From: Nonomuraea jabiensis
GTDB taxonomy: Bacteria; Actinomycetota; Actinomycetes; Streptosporangiales; Streptosporangiaceae
Direction: 5' to 3'
NCBI RefSeq assembly: GCF_014204795.1
Contig: NZ_JACHMB010000001.1
Span: forward strand, 2,914,001 to 2,978,000
DNA: 64,000 bases
Shown here: one piece after another, positions 1 through 9,114 of the stretch
How the letters are laid out: each line of letters begins with the position of its first letter
Numbering within the stretch: position 1 is the stretch's first letter
Translations under genes and position numbers: made by a program
The notes under the pieces: generated by a model
Told to the model about the DNA's origin: nothing
Databases searched by the model: none
The model's input: the letters and a program-made list of their open reading frames with translations, nothing else

Positions 1-281
1 TCAGCATCGACCCCAAGCCGCTGGCGGGCGACCCGGGGTTCGACCTGCTGCCCGCCCTGCACAACCGCTGGGACGCCGTGGTCGCGACCGGCGACGTGAC
101 GCGGGGCGTGCTGCGCCGCTTCGACCTCATGGTGGACCGGCTCGGCCTCGACCCCCGGCGGGCCGCCGGGTGGACGCTCGGTCGGGTGCTGCAGAACGCC
201 CTGTGGGACGTCAAGAACGAGGAGACCGAGCTCGACGAGATCGGCCTGGCCGTCGCCGAGGCCGTACGTCAGCGGATCTGA
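1..281 (+). CDS. C-terminal part of an APH(6)/StrB-type antibiotic kinase (partial)
   Basis: The last 93 codons of a kinase that enters from the left edge. The tail begins SIDPKPLAGDPGFD followed by a LLPALHNRW segment. This is the DPKP and G-D-P-x-F-D metal-binding signature of the aminoglycoside/hydroxyurea phosphotransferase family (PF04655, streptomycin 6-kinase type). A W-x-L-G-R-V-L-Q-N-A-L-W helix near the end is also typical. Such proteins move the ATP gamma-phosphate to an aminoglycoside or a related small molecule. Chromosomal actinobacterial members often have unknown substrates, so resistance should not be assumed. The stop codon lies inside the 3' end of the convergent quinone oxidoreductase gene (13-bp overlap). 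Confidence 0.8.
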   Translation, partial: SIDPKPLAGDPGFDLLPALHNRWDAVVATGDVTRGVLRRFDLMVDRLGLDPRRAAGWTLGRVLQNALWDVKNEETELDEIGLAVAEAVRQRI

Positions 282-1195
282 AGGACGATCTTGCCCTGGC
301 CGTGGCCGGTCTCGATCTCCCGGTGCGCCTGCGCCGCTTCCTCCAGCGGGTACGTCCTGCGTACCGAGAACGTGAAGGCGCCCTCGGCGTACAGGCGGGC
401 GTAGCGCCCGAGCCGCTCGGCGGAGCGCTGCCCCTGCACCACCCGGACACCCAGCTCGGCCGCCTTGCCGTGCTCGACCAGCGTGACGATCCGGGCGCGG
501 TCCTTGACCAGCTCGATCGAGACCTCCAGCGCGTGGCCTCCGGCCCCGTCGAGCGCGGCGTCCACGCCGTTGGGGGCGAGGGCGCGTACCCGGTCGGCGA
601 GCCCGTCGCCGTAGGCCACCGGGACGGCGCCGAGGTCGCGCAGGTAGTCGTGGTTGGCCTCACGGGCCGTTCCGATCACGGTGGCCCCGCGCCGCCGGGC
701 GATCTGCACGGCCGCCGTGCCCACGGACCCGGCCGCGCCGTGGACGAGCAGCGTCTCGCCCTCCGCCAGGCCGATCCCGTCGATCGCCAGCTCGGCGGTC
801 TGCACGCCCGAGGTCAGCCCGCCGGCCACCTCCCACGGCACCTGCGCGGGCTTGGGCGCCACGTCCGTCCCCGGCACCACGATGTACTCGGCGTAGGCGT
901 GCAGCGCCGAGAACCCGAGCACCTCGTCCCCGACGGAGACCCCGCTCACGCCGTCGCCCACCTGGTCCACCACGCCCGCGAACTCGTTGCCGGGAATGCG
1001 CGGGAAGGGCTTGGGGCCCATGTACGGCGGCAGCCACCCCGCCCGTACGGCGGTGTCGAACGGCTGCACGCCGGCCGCATGCACCCGTACCCGGACCTCG
1101 CCGGGGCCCGCCTGGGGCGCGGGCAGCTCCATCACCTTCAGGACCTCCGGGCCACCGGGTTCGGCGAAGGCCGCGGCTCTCATCACGTCAGTCAT
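269..1195 (-). CDS. NADPH:quinone oxidoreductase-like, zinc-free MDR protein
   Basis: 308 aa, the usual length of the quinone oxidoreductase branch of the medium-chain dehydrogenase/reductase superfamily. The N-terminal GroES-like half carries the N-E-F-A-G-V-V-D-Q-V-G segment. The Rossmann half carries GAAGSVGT, the NADPH-binding A-x-x-G-x-x-G loop. The cysteine/histidine ligands of the catalytic-zinc alcohol dehydrogenases are absent, so reduction of quinones or enones by NADPH is the likely activity. The ATG at 1195 follows a GGAG three bases upstream; a second in-frame ATG four codons later is possible. A MerR-type inverted repeat lies just upstream (1211-1230). It stands alone and is divergent from the flotillin operon. 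Confidence 0.85.
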   Translation of the reverse strand: MTDVMRAAAFAEPGGPEVLKVMELPAPQAGPGEVRVRVHAAGVQPFDTAVRAGWLPPYMGPKPFPRIPGNEFAGVVDQVGDGVSGVSVGDEVLGFSALHAYAEYIVVPGTDVAPKPAQVPWEVAGGLTSGVQTAELAIDGIGLAEGETLLVHGAAGSVGTAAVQIARRRGATVIGTAREANHDYLRDLGAVPVAYGDGLADRVRALAPNGVDAALDGAGGHALEVSIELVKDRARIVTLVEHGKAAELGVRVVQGQRSAERLGRYARLYAEGAFTFSVRRTYPLEEAAQAHREIETGHGQGKIVLQIR

Positions 1196-1210
1196 GAGCT
1201 CCAGCCTGCA

Positions 1211-1230
1211 ACCTCAACCTAAGTGGAGGT
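1211..1230. promoter_or_regulatory. MerR/SoxR-like operator
   Basis: The 20-bp imperfect palindrome ACCTCAACCTAAGTGGAGGT matches its own reverse complement at about 16 of 20 positions. It has the ACCTC...GAGGT half-sites and centre spacing typical of MerR/SoxR-family operators. It lies 15 bp upstream of the quinone oxidoreductase start, a gene type often controlled by such redox regulators. No MerR-family gene is in the window, so the regulator would act in trans. Confidence 0.45.
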
Positions 1231-1337
1231 CAAGTCGGGGAAACTCGCCAGACTTTTCGGGAACTTCTCGCTTTAGTCGCGCTTTATCTGTATATAGTCC
1301 GTCAGGACGTCAACGGGGGATGGGCACACGAGGCGGG

Positions 1338-1889
1338 ATGACTGAGTTCTTAGACACCGTACTGAGCTTTCCGACTGTCATTTTCACTTTCCTTCTCGTG
1401 GTGGTCATCGGTTATTGGCTGACCGTGATCACCGGGCTGTTCGAACTGGAAGATGACGCCGCCTGGCTGGGCCTCGGGGGAGTCCCGGCCGGCATCGTGC
1501 TTTCGCTGTTGATTGCCCTGGCCTGGTTGCTCTGCCTCATAGGCAGCGTGGTGGCGAGTGGCGGCCTGCTGATCGCCGTCCCCTTCGCCGCACCGGTCGG
1601 GGCCTGGCTGGCCATCCGTGGCCTGCTGGGTCCGCTGCGCAGGCTGTTCCCCCCGGGGGACCGGCATTCGCGTGGCGACTTCGTCGGCCAGATGTGCGTG
1701 ATCCGCACCGGCGCGGCCACCTCCGACTTCGGCCAGGCCGAGGTCACCGCCGCCGACGGCTCGTCCGCGGTCGTGCAGGTACGCACGACCGGCGAGGACC
1801 GCCTCGCCCGCGGCGACAACGCACTCATCTTCGAATACGACAAAGACGGCGAATTCTTCTGGGTCATGCCCTACGAAAGTGAGCACTGA
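1338..1889 (+). CDS. NfeD/YqiJ-like membrane protein with OB-fold tail
   Basis: 183 aa starting MTEFLDTVLSF. Three hydrophobic segments (roughly residues 11-33, 47-70 and 73-95) are followed by a soluble C-terminal domain. There the G-D-F-V-G-Q...A...V run and beta-rich pattern suggest the small OB-fold seen in NfeD and YqiJ proteins. These proteins accompany flotillins and are thought to help place them in the membrane. The ATG at 1338 follows GAGGCGG. The stop overlaps the flotillin ATG by one base (TGATG), implying translational coupling. The frame stays open far upstream, but that region is non-coding, antisense or promoter sequence. Function rests on domain pattern and gene order. Confidence 0.8.
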   Translation: MTEFLDTVLSFPTVIFTFLLVVVIGYWLTVITGLFELEDDAAWLGLGGVPAGIVLSLLIALAWLLCLIGSVVASGGLLIAVPFAAPVGAWLAIRGLLGPLRRLFPPGDRHSRGDFVGQMCVIRTGAATSDFGQAEVTAADGSSAVVQVRTTGEDRLARGDNALIFEYDKDGEFFWVMPYESEH

Positions 1890-3985
1890 TGGACGTCATC
1901 TCCACCGGCTTCGGCGTATTTCTCGCCGTCATCCTGGTCATCGTGATTGGCCTGCTCGTCGTCATCGGCCGCCTTTTCCGCAAGGTGGAGCAGGGCAAAG
2001 CACTGATCATCTCCAAGGTCAACAAAGTGGACGTGACGTTCACCGGCGCCGTCGTCTTACCGGTCGTCCACAAGGCCGAGACGATGGACATCTCGGTCAA
2101 GACCATCGAGATCGAGCGGACCGGCCGGGAAGGGCTGATCTGCCGGGACAACATCAGGGCCGACATCAAGATCACGTTCTTCGTCCGCGTGAACAAGACC
2201 GCCGAGGACGTCATCAAGGTCGCCCAGGCCATCGGCACCGTCCGCGCCAGTGACGAGTCGACGCTGCAGGAGCTGTTCAGCGCGAAGTTCTCCGAGGCGC
2301 TCAAGACGGCCGGCAAGCAGCTCGACTTCGTGGACCTCTACACCAAGCGCGACGAGTTCAGGGACCAGATCGTCCGGCTCATCGGCACGGACCTGAACGG
2401 CTACAGCCTCGAGGACGCCGCCATCGACTACCTCGAGCAGACCTCGCTCATGCAGCTCGACAAGAGCAACATCCTCGACGCGCAGGGCATCCGCAAGATC
2501 ACCGAGCTGACGGCGATCGAGCACGTGCGGACGAACGAGTTCCAGCGCAACGAGGAGAAGGAGATCACCCGCCAGAACGTCGACGCCCGCGAGGCCATCC
2601 TGGAGCTGCAGCGCCGCCAGGCCGACGCCGAGCTCAAGCAGCGGCGGGAGATCGAGACCGTCAAGGCCCGCGAGGAGGCGGAGATCGCCCGCGTGCAGGC
2701 CGAGGAGCGGCTGCGCGCCCAGAGCGCGAACATCAAGGCCGACGAGCAGCTCGGCGTGCAGAACGAGAACCGCGCCCGCGAGATCGCGGTCGCCGAGAAG
2801 AACCGCGAGCGCGTGATCGCGATCGAGTCCGAGCGGATCGAGAAGGACCGCGTGCTGGAGGTCATCGCCCGCGAGCGGGAGACCGAGCTGTCGCGCATCG
2901 CCAAGGACAAAGAGGTCGAGACCGAGAAGCGGACCATCGCCGAGGTCATCCGCGAGCGCATCGCGGTCGACAAGACCGTGGCCGAGCAGGAGGAGAGCAT
3001 CAAGCGGCTGCGCGTGGTCGAGGAGGCCGAGCGCACCCGCCAGACCGTGATCATCGCCGCCGAGGCCGAGGCCCAGGAGAACCTGGTCAAGGACATCAAG
3101 GCGGCCGAGGCCGCGGAGGCCGCGTCCAAGTTCAGGGCCCGCGAGGAGCTGGTGCTCGCCGAGGCCAGGCAGCAGGCCGCGGAGCTGGAGACCAGGGCCA
3201 AGATCCGGCTGGCCGAGGGCATCCAGGCCGAGTCGGCCGCGGCCGGGCTGGCGCAGGTGCAGGTCAAGGAGCGCGACGCCGAGGCCATCGAGAAGGTCGG
3301 CCGCGCGGAGGCGCTGGTGCTGAAGGAGCGGCTGGCCGCCGAGGCCGAGGGCGCCAGGTCCATGGCGCTGGTCGAGGGCGACCGGCTCAAGGCGCAGGCC
3401 GCGGGTGAGCAGGCGATGGCGCTGGCCGGGGCGGCCGCGGTGGGCGAGAAGCTCAAGGCCGAGGCCGAGGGTCTCACGCAGAAGGCGGCCGCGATGGCGG
3501 CGCTGGACGAGGCCAGCAGGGCGCACGAGGAGTACCGCCTGCGCCTGGAGGCCGACAAGGAGATCAGGCTCAAGCACATCGACGTGTCGCGGCAGGTGGC
3601 GGAGTCGCAGGCCAGCGTGCTGGCCGCCGGTCTGGCCAAGGCGAACATCGACATCGTCGGCGGCGACACGATGTTCTTCGACAAGGTGGTCGGGTCCATC
3701 ACCGCCGGCAAGGTGGTCGACGGGTTCGTGGACCACTCGCAGGTCGCGGGCGCGCTGGTCTCGCCGTACGTGAACGGCTCGGCCAGCCTGGCGGCCGACC
3801 TGGCGAACGTGATCGGCGGCGTGCGCAGCGAGGACATCAAGAACCTGACCGTCTCCGCCCTCCTCATGCGGCTCATCCAGGACGGCGGCCCGCAGTCGAC
3901 GGCGCTCGGCGAGCTGCTGGAGACGGCCCGCAGGCTCGGCGTGGCCGACTCCCCCGTGGCGGCGCTCGCCGGGGCCGCTCGGTGA
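1889..3985 (+). CDS. Flotillin-family protein (YqiK-like)
   Basis: 698 aa. One N-terminal membrane segment (about residues 7-27, F-L-A-V-I-L-V-I-V-I-G-L-L-V-V) is followed by an SPFH/band-7 domain to about residue 200. A very long charged region rich in Glu, Arg, Ala and Lys (about 220-560) should form the flotillin coiled coil, and a Gly/Ala-rich C-terminal domain ends the protein. Flotillins assemble into membrane microdomains that hold partner proteins. It is the middle gene of a three-gene operon, overlapping the upstream gene by 1 bp and the downstream ATPase by 4 bp (GTGA). The next protein is cytosolic, so the flotillin may anchor it. Confidence 0.88.
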   Translation: MDVISTGFGVFLAVILVIVIGLLVVIGRLFRKVEQGKALIISKVNKVDVTFTGAVVLPVVHKAETMDISVKTIEIERTGREGLICRDNIRADIKITFFVRVNKTAEDVIKVAQAIGTVRASDESTLQELFSAKFSEALKTAGKQLDFVDLYTKRDEFRDQIVRLIGTDLNGYSLEDAAIDYLEQTSLMQLDKSNILDAQGIRKITELTAIEHVRTNEFQRNEEKEITRQNVDAREAILELQRRQADAELKQRREIETVKAREEAEIARVQAEERLRAQSANIKADEQLGVQNENRAREIAVAEKNRERVIAIESERIEKDRVLEVIARERETELSRIAKDKEVETEKRTIAEVIRERIAVDKTVAEQEESIKRLRVVEEAERTRQTVIIAAEAEAQENLVKDIKAAEAAEAASKFRAREELVLAEARQQAAELETRAKIRLAEGIQAESAAAGLAQVQVKERDAEAIEKVGRAEALVLKERLAAEAEGARSMALVEGDRLKAQAAGEQAMALAGAAAVGEKLKAEAEGLTQKAAAMAALDEASRAHEEYRLRLEADKEIRLKHIDVSRQVAESQASVLAAGLAKANIDIVGGDTMFFDKVVGSITAGKVVDGFVDHSQVAGALVSPYVNGSASLAADLANVIGGVRSEDIKNLTVSALLMRLIQDGGPQSTALGELLETARRLGVADSPVAALAGAAR

Positions 3986-6900
3986 CCGAGCTTGAGGCGG
4001 GGACTTACGAGGTCCTCAGGAACAGGCTCCAGGCCCAGGCCAAGATCCTGACGGCGGCGGCCGAGGCGCTCAACGGGGCGCGGCTGAAGGTGTTCGGGGG
4101 CGCGGAGCTGCGCCTGCTGGGCACCGAGCGGATCCGCACGGAGAACAACTGCGTCCCCAGGAACATCGTCTCCCTGGGCGACGTGATGCTCTTCGGCTAC
4201 AACGTCTTCATCGGGCTCAAGCCGGAGACGGCGGTGGCGGACGTGTTCGCGGTGCACCGGTTCTCCAGGGACGGTGACGCGTTCCGGTTCGACGCCGACA
4301 AGCTGGAGACGCTGGACGATCCGGCGTTCAAGAAGGACTTCGCCGAGCTGTACCGGTACTACAAGGAGACCAGGCTGCAGCAGCTGCGGCGGGTCGAGGG
4401 CAAGCTGCTGGCGGTGTTCCAGACGGGGCCGGCGGACCTGCGGGTGCTGCGGTGGACGGTCGACAACGGCGGAGTCCCGAAATATCTGGACAACCGGGGG
4501 GAGCGTGACCACACCTTCCCCCCGTCCCACGACTTCGAGTGGACGCCGACCACGCGCGACGACCACGTGCTCGGACGGCACCCGCACATCTCGATCGAGG
4601 GCGAGGTGTTCGTCGAGACGGTCGGCGGCGACCTGACCATCAAGATCGAGAACAACACGGAGACCGGCGCCGGCATCTACGCCGAGCCGGTCACCGAACA
4701 GCTGCAGAGCCTGGCCGACGCCGACGTCGAGTACGCCAGGGTGGGGCCGCTCATCCTCATGCGGATCAGGCCGTACAAGGAGACCGAGTGGCGCCACCTG
4801 GTCTTCAACACCCGCACCAAGGCCGTCATCAGGCTCGACGGCCTCGGCCAGGCGTGCCAGCGCCTGCCCGAGGACCAGGGGCTGATCTTCCCCGGCGGCT
4901 ACTACCTGGCGACCGGGACCAGCAAGACGTTCGACACGGACGTGACGGATCTGGAGTTCGAGCGGGTGGTCCGCTCGCCCAACGGCGAGGACGTCCTGTA
5001 CGTCTTCCACGCCAGGGGCGACGGGCGCTCGCTGCTGCTGCCGTACAACGTGATCAGGAAGGAGGTCGCCAACCCCATCGTCTGCCACGGCTACTCGCTG
5101 TTCGACGACGGCACGATGGTGGTCTTCCGCGCGACCTCCGACGAGCCCACGCGGGTGCACCCGATGCAGGTCTGGCAGACGCCGTACGTCTCCGACACGT
5201 ACGCCGCCGCCCAGCCCGCCGGGACGGGGCCGCTGGAGCGCATCGGCAACGCGGAGCTGGTGCGCGGCATCTCCGACTGCCTGTCCGTCTCGCGGATGGT
5301 CGAGGAGATGGCGGCGTCCGCGGGGACGTTCGAGGGGCTGATCGCGGCCTGCACGCGGACGTTCGACTCCTACCACTGGCTGGAGGAGCACGGCCTGAGC
5401 GGGCCGCTCGCCGACGTGCGGGCCACGGCCGAGCAGGTGCTGGACGAGTACGAGAACGTCGAGCAGCTCACCCGCCAGGCCACCGAGGCGCTCGCCGCCG
5501 CCTCCGAGGAGACCACCCACCTGGTACGCGAGGCGCGGGCGGACAGCCCGCTCACCGCGGACGCCTGGGTCGACACGCTGGCCACGCTGCGGCGGGCCCA
5601 GGGGCGCCTGGTGACGTTGCGCGAGACGCGCTACATCGACCTGGCCGGCCTGGACGCGCTGTCCTCCTCCGTGACGGAGGAGCTCGCCTCCGTCGGCAGG
5701 CGGGCGGTCGACTTCCTGCAGGGCTCGGACGCGTTCACCGCCTACCACGCGGCCGTCGAGGAGCTCGCCGGCGCGGCGGCCGCGATCGGCACGGTCGCGG
5801 AGGCCGCCCCCGTGGCGGACCGGCTGGCCGCGCAGGCGGAGGGCTTGGAGGTGGTGACCGAGGTCGTCGGCTCGCTGGACATCGCCGACGCGACCGTACG
5901 CACCTCCATCCTGGGCCGGATCGCCGAGGTCCTCGGCGGGGTGAACCGGGCGCGCGCCATCCTGGACGGGCGCCGGCGCGAGCTGCTCGGGGCGGAGGGG
6001 CGGGCCGCGTTCGCCGCCGAGTTCGCCCTGCTCGGCCAGGCCATCACGGGCGCGCTGGCCATGGCGGACTCCCCCGCCAAGTGCGACGAGCAGCTCGGGC
6101 GGCTGATGCTGCAGCTGGAGACCCTGGAGTCGCGCTTCGGCGAGTTCGACGACTTCGCGGCGCAGCTGTCGGCCAAGCGGGAGGACGTCTACGAGGCGTT
6201 CTCGGCCCGCAAGCAGACCCAGCTCGACGACCTCGCCCGGCGCGCCGACCGCGTCTTCGCCTCCGCCGAACGCATCCTGGGCAGCATCACGCGCCGCCTC
6301 GGCGCGCTCGGCTCCATGGACGAGGTCAACACGTACTTCGCCACCGACCCGATGGTGGCCAAGGTCCGCTCGGCCGCCGTGGAGCTGCGCTCGCTCGGGG
6401 ACGCCGTACGGGCCGAGGAGCTGGACGGGCGCGTCAAGTCCGCCCAGCAGGAGGCCGGCCGGGCCCTCCGGGACCGCCTCGACCTCTTCTCCGACGGCGG
6501 AGAGACGCTCCGGCTCGGCCGCCACCGCTTCGCCGTCAACACCCAGCCCATCGACCTGACGCTGGTGCCGCACGACCAGTCCATGTACTTCGCGATCACC
6601 GGGACCGACTACCGCTCGCCGGTGCCCGCCTCCTTCGCCGACACCCGGCCCTTCTGGGACCAGCTACTGGTGTCGGAGACGCCCGAGGTGTACCGGGGCG
6701 AGCACCTGGCCGCCTCGCTCCTGGACTCCCTGCCCCCCGGGGCCGCTGTTGAGGACGCGGTGCGGCAGGCGGTGGAGTCGCGCTATGACGAGGGGTACGA
6801 GCGCGGAGTCCACGACCACGACGCCGTCGCCATCCTGGACGTGCTGGTACGGCTGCGGTCGGGGGCGGGGTTGCTGCGGTACCCGGCCGAGGTGCGGGCG

Positions 6901-8808
6901 GCGGCGCAGCTGTTCTGGGCCTTCGGGGTGGACGAGGTTTCACGTAAAACATTCACCACGCGCGCCGTGTCGCTCCTCCGCGCCCGCACCGTCTTCGGCC
7001 CCACGCCTGCCCTGGACTCGCTGGCGGTCGAGCTGGGGACGTCGATCGCGGGCTTCCTCGGCGCACTCCGCCCGAACCCGCTGGGCGCATTGGCAGCGGG
7101 CGACACCAGCATGGGGGCCGGGCTGGCGGGGGAGTATCTCGTCGAGGAGCTGGGTAGCAGCCCGTTCGGGTTCGTGACCAGCAAGGCGGCGCGCGACCTC
7201 CTCGACGGTTTCCGCCAGACCCTGGGCCCCGCCAAGCTGCGGGAGTTCGAGGACGAGCTCAAGAGCGTCCCGCTCCCCGAGCGCCTGCAGCTGGCCCACG
7301 CCTGGATGGCCGCCTACCACCAGGGCCCCGAGGTGGCGGAGGCCATCGCGGTGCAGCTGTGCGACGTCCCCCGCCACGACTCCAGCGCCGCCACCCAGGA
7401 AACCGTGGACGGCCTCCTGGGCACCCACCCCCGCATCAAGGACCGCAAACTCGACATCCGCCTGGACGAGCTCCTGACCAGGACACGCCACTTCCGCCAG
7501 GAGCGCGTCCCGGCGTACCGGGCCTACCAGCGGCGCAGGAGCGAGCTGGTCGAGGCCGAGCGCCGGCGCCTGCGCCTGGACGAGTACAAGCCCAAGGTCA
7601 TGAGCGCCTTCGTACGCAACCGCCTGCTCGACGAGGTGTACCTGCCGCTGATCGGCGACAACCTGGCCAAGCAGCTCGGCGCGGCGGGCGCGGGCAAGCG
7701 TACCGACCAGATGGGCCTCCTGCTGCTCATCTCGCCGCCGGGCTACGGCAAGACGACCCTGATGGAGTACGTGGCCAGCCGCCTGGGCCTGGTGTTCGTC
7801 AAGGTGAACGGTCCCGCCCTGGGCCACGGAGTGACCTCGCTGGACCCGGCGGACGCGCCCGACGCGACGGCCAGGCAGGAGGTGGAGAAGATCTCGTTCG
7901 CGCTGGAGACGGGCAACAACACGCTGCTCTACCTCGACGACATCCAGCACACCTCGCCGGAACTGCTGCAGAAGTTCATCTCGCTCTGTGACGCCCAGCG
8001 GCGCATCGAGGGCGTGTGGAACGGCCGCACCCGTACGTACGACCTGCGCGGCAAGCGGTTCGCGGTGTGCATGGCGGGCAACCCGTACACCGAGTCCGGA
8101 CAGCGTTTCCGCATCCCCGACATGCTGGCCAACCGCGCCGACGTCTGGAACCTGGGCGACGTCCTGTCGGGCAAGGACGACCTGTTCGCGCTGAGCTACG
8201 TGGACAACGCGCTGACCTCCAACCCGGTCCTCGCGCCGCTCTCCGGCCGCGACCGCGCGGACGTCGAGCTCCTCGTACGGCTCGCCAAGGGCGACACGAC
8301 CGTCCAGCCCGACCAGCTCCGTCACCCGTACAGCAAGCCGGAGCTGGATCAGATCCTCAGCGTGCTGGCCAAGCTCGTACGGGTCCAGGAGGTCGTGCTG
8401 GCCAACAACCAGGCCTACATCGCCTCGGCCGCCCAGTCCGACGCGGCCCGCACCGAGCCCCCGTACCGGCTGCAGGGCTCGTACCGCAACATGAACAAGC
8501 TGGCCGAGCGCATCGTCCCCGCCATGAACGACGCCGAGCTGGAAGCGGTGATCGACGACCACTACCTGGGGGAGGCCCAGACCCTGACCACGGACGCCGA
8601 GGCCAACCTGCTCAAGCTGGCCGAACTGCGCGGCCGCCTCACCCCGGCCCAGGCCGGGCGCTGGGCGGAGATCAAGACCGCCTACCTCAAGGCCAAGGCC
8701 CTGGGCGGCACCGACGACGACCCGATGGCCCGGGCCGTGGGCGCCCTCGGCCTCCTGGCCGACCGCGTTGGCGAGGTCGGCACCGCCATCCGCGAGACCG
8801 ACCGCTAG
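3982..8808 (+). CDS. Giant AAA+ ATPase of the flotillin operon (annotated elsewhere as 'DNA repair ATPase')
   Basis: 1608 aa starting at GTG within the GTGA overlap with flotillin. No signal peptide or membrane segment is visible. The first 450 or so residues form an unrecognised beta-rich domain. Residues about 460-850 are helical and coiled-coil-like. A C-terminal AAA+ module carries a Walker A SPPGYGKTT (G1254) and Walker B LLYLDDIQ (D1318-D1319), followed by an R-x-P-D-M-L-A-N-R segment typical of sensor/arginine-finger regions. Homologues in flotillin operons carry the label 'DNA repair ATPase', but nothing in this sequence demonstrates repair. An ATP-driven remodelling machine recruited to flotillin assemblies fits the context. 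The substrate is unknown. Confidence 0.8.
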   Translation: MTELEAGTYEVLRNRLQAQAKILTAAAEALNGARLKVFGGAELRLLGTERIRTENNCVPRNIVSLGDVMLFGYNVFIGLKPETAVADVFAVHRFSRDGDAFRFDADKLETLDDPAFKKDFAELYRYYKETRLQQLRRVEGKLLAVFQTGPADLRVLRWTVDNGGVPKYLDNRGERDHTFPPSHDFEWTPTTRDDHVLGRHPHISIEGEVFVETVGGDLTIKIENNTETGAGIYAEPVTEQLQSLADADVEYARVGPLILMRIRPYKETEWRHLVFNTRTKAVIRLDGLGQACQRLPEDQGLIFPGGYYLATGTSKTFDTDVTDLEFERVVRSPNGEDVLYVFHARGDGRSLLLPYNVIRKEVANPIVCHGYSLFDDGTMVVFRATSDEPTRVHPMQVWQTPYVSDTYAAAQPAGTGPLERIGNAELVRGISDCLSVSRMVEEMAASAGTFEGLIAACTRTFDSYHWLEEHGLSGPLADVRATAEQVLDEYENVEQLTRQATEALAAASEETTHLVREARADSPLTADAWVDTLATLRRAQGRLVTLRETRYIDLAGLDALSSSVTEELASVGRRAVDFLQGSDAFTAYHAAVEELAGAAAAIGTVAEAAPVADRLAAQAEGLEVVTEVVGSLDIADATVRTSILGRIAEVLGGVNRARAILDGRRRELLGAEGRAAFAAEFALLGQAITGALAMADSPAKCDEQLGRLMLQLETLESRFGEFDDFAAQLSAKREDVYEAFSARKQTQLDDLARRADRVFASAERILGSITRRLGALGSMDEVNTYFATDPMVAKVRSAAVELRSLGDAVRAEELDGRVKSAQQEAGRALRDRLDLFSDGGETLRLGRHRFAVNTQPIDLTLVPHDQSMYFAITGTDYRSPVPASFADTRPFWDQLLVSETPEVYRGEHLAASLLDSLPPGAAVEDAVRQAVESRYDEGYERGVHDHDAVAILDVLVRLRSGAGLLRYPAEVRAAAQLFWAFGVDEVSRKTFTTRAVSLLRARTVFGPTPALDSLAVELGTSIAGFLGALRPNPLGALAAGDTSMGAGLAGEYLVEELGSSPFGFVTSKAARDLLDGFRQTLGPAKLREFEDELKSVPLPERLQLAHAWMAAYHQGPEVAEAIAVQLCDVPRHDSSAATQETVDGLLGTHPRIKDRKLDIRLDELLTRTRHFRQERVPAYRAYQRRRSELVEAERRRLRLDEYKPKVMSAFVRNRLLDEVYLPLIGDNLAKQLGAAGAGKRTDQMGLLLLISPPGYGKTTLMEYVASRLGLVFVKVNGPALGHGVTSLDPADAPDATARQEVEKISFALETGNNTLLYLDDIQHTSPELLQKFISLCDAQRRIEGVWNGRTRTYDLRGKRFAVCMAGNPYTESGQRFRIPDMLANRADVWNLGDVLSGKDDLFALSYVDNALTSNPVLAPLSGRDRADVELLVRLAKGDTTVQPDQLRHPYSKPELDQILSVLAKLVRVQEVVLANNQAYIASAAQSDAARTEPPYRLQGSYRNMNKLAERIVPAMNDAELEAVIDDHYLGEAQTLTTDAEANLLKLAELRGRLTPAQAGRWAEIKTAYLKAKALGGTDDDPMARAVGALGLLADRVGEVGTAIRETDR

Positions 8809-9114
8809 AGCCAGCCCACCCTGGTGCGGCGCCCGCGAACCCATCCACCACCCGCCGCACCAGGCCACCGCACGCCACCACCCGACCGCCGCGCCAAGCC
8901 GCCACACGCCACCACCCGGCCGCCGCACCAGGCCACTGCACGCCACCATCCACCGACCACCGACCACCGGCCATCGGCCATCGGCCACCGCGCCCGGTGT
9001 CGCACATCGCCGCCGGCATCCACCGACCCGGTGCGCCGTGTGCAGGGCGTCTGTGCTGGAGACCGCGCGTGATGGCGTGCGGCGCAAAGGGGGTGGCCGC
9101 AGGGGACAGTGGGG
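8809..9114. other. Gene-free spacer with short degenerate repeats
   Basis: 306 bp between the ATPase stop and the convergent marR-like stop. The left two thirds are C-rich and built from imperfect CACC/CCGCACCAGGCCAC-type words. A short ladder at 8958-8990 repeats CGACCACCGACCACCGGC and CATCGGC. Open frames here are proline/arginine simple-sequence translations without start signals. I see no terminator hairpin with a T-tract. Confidence 0.5.

Noticed and set aside
987..1337. Longer N-terminus for the YqiJ-like protein
   Set aside because: The extra codons are antisense to the quinone oxidoreductase and cross its operator. The ATG at 1338 has the only good Shine-Dalgarno and starts at a membrane helix.
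2428..6573. Open frame of about 1380 codons on the minus strand
   Set aside because: Antisense to the flotillin and ATPase genes, with low-complexity Leu/Arg/Gly/Asp translation. It mirrors the high-GC third-codon pattern of the plus-strand genes and has no ribosome site or known domain.
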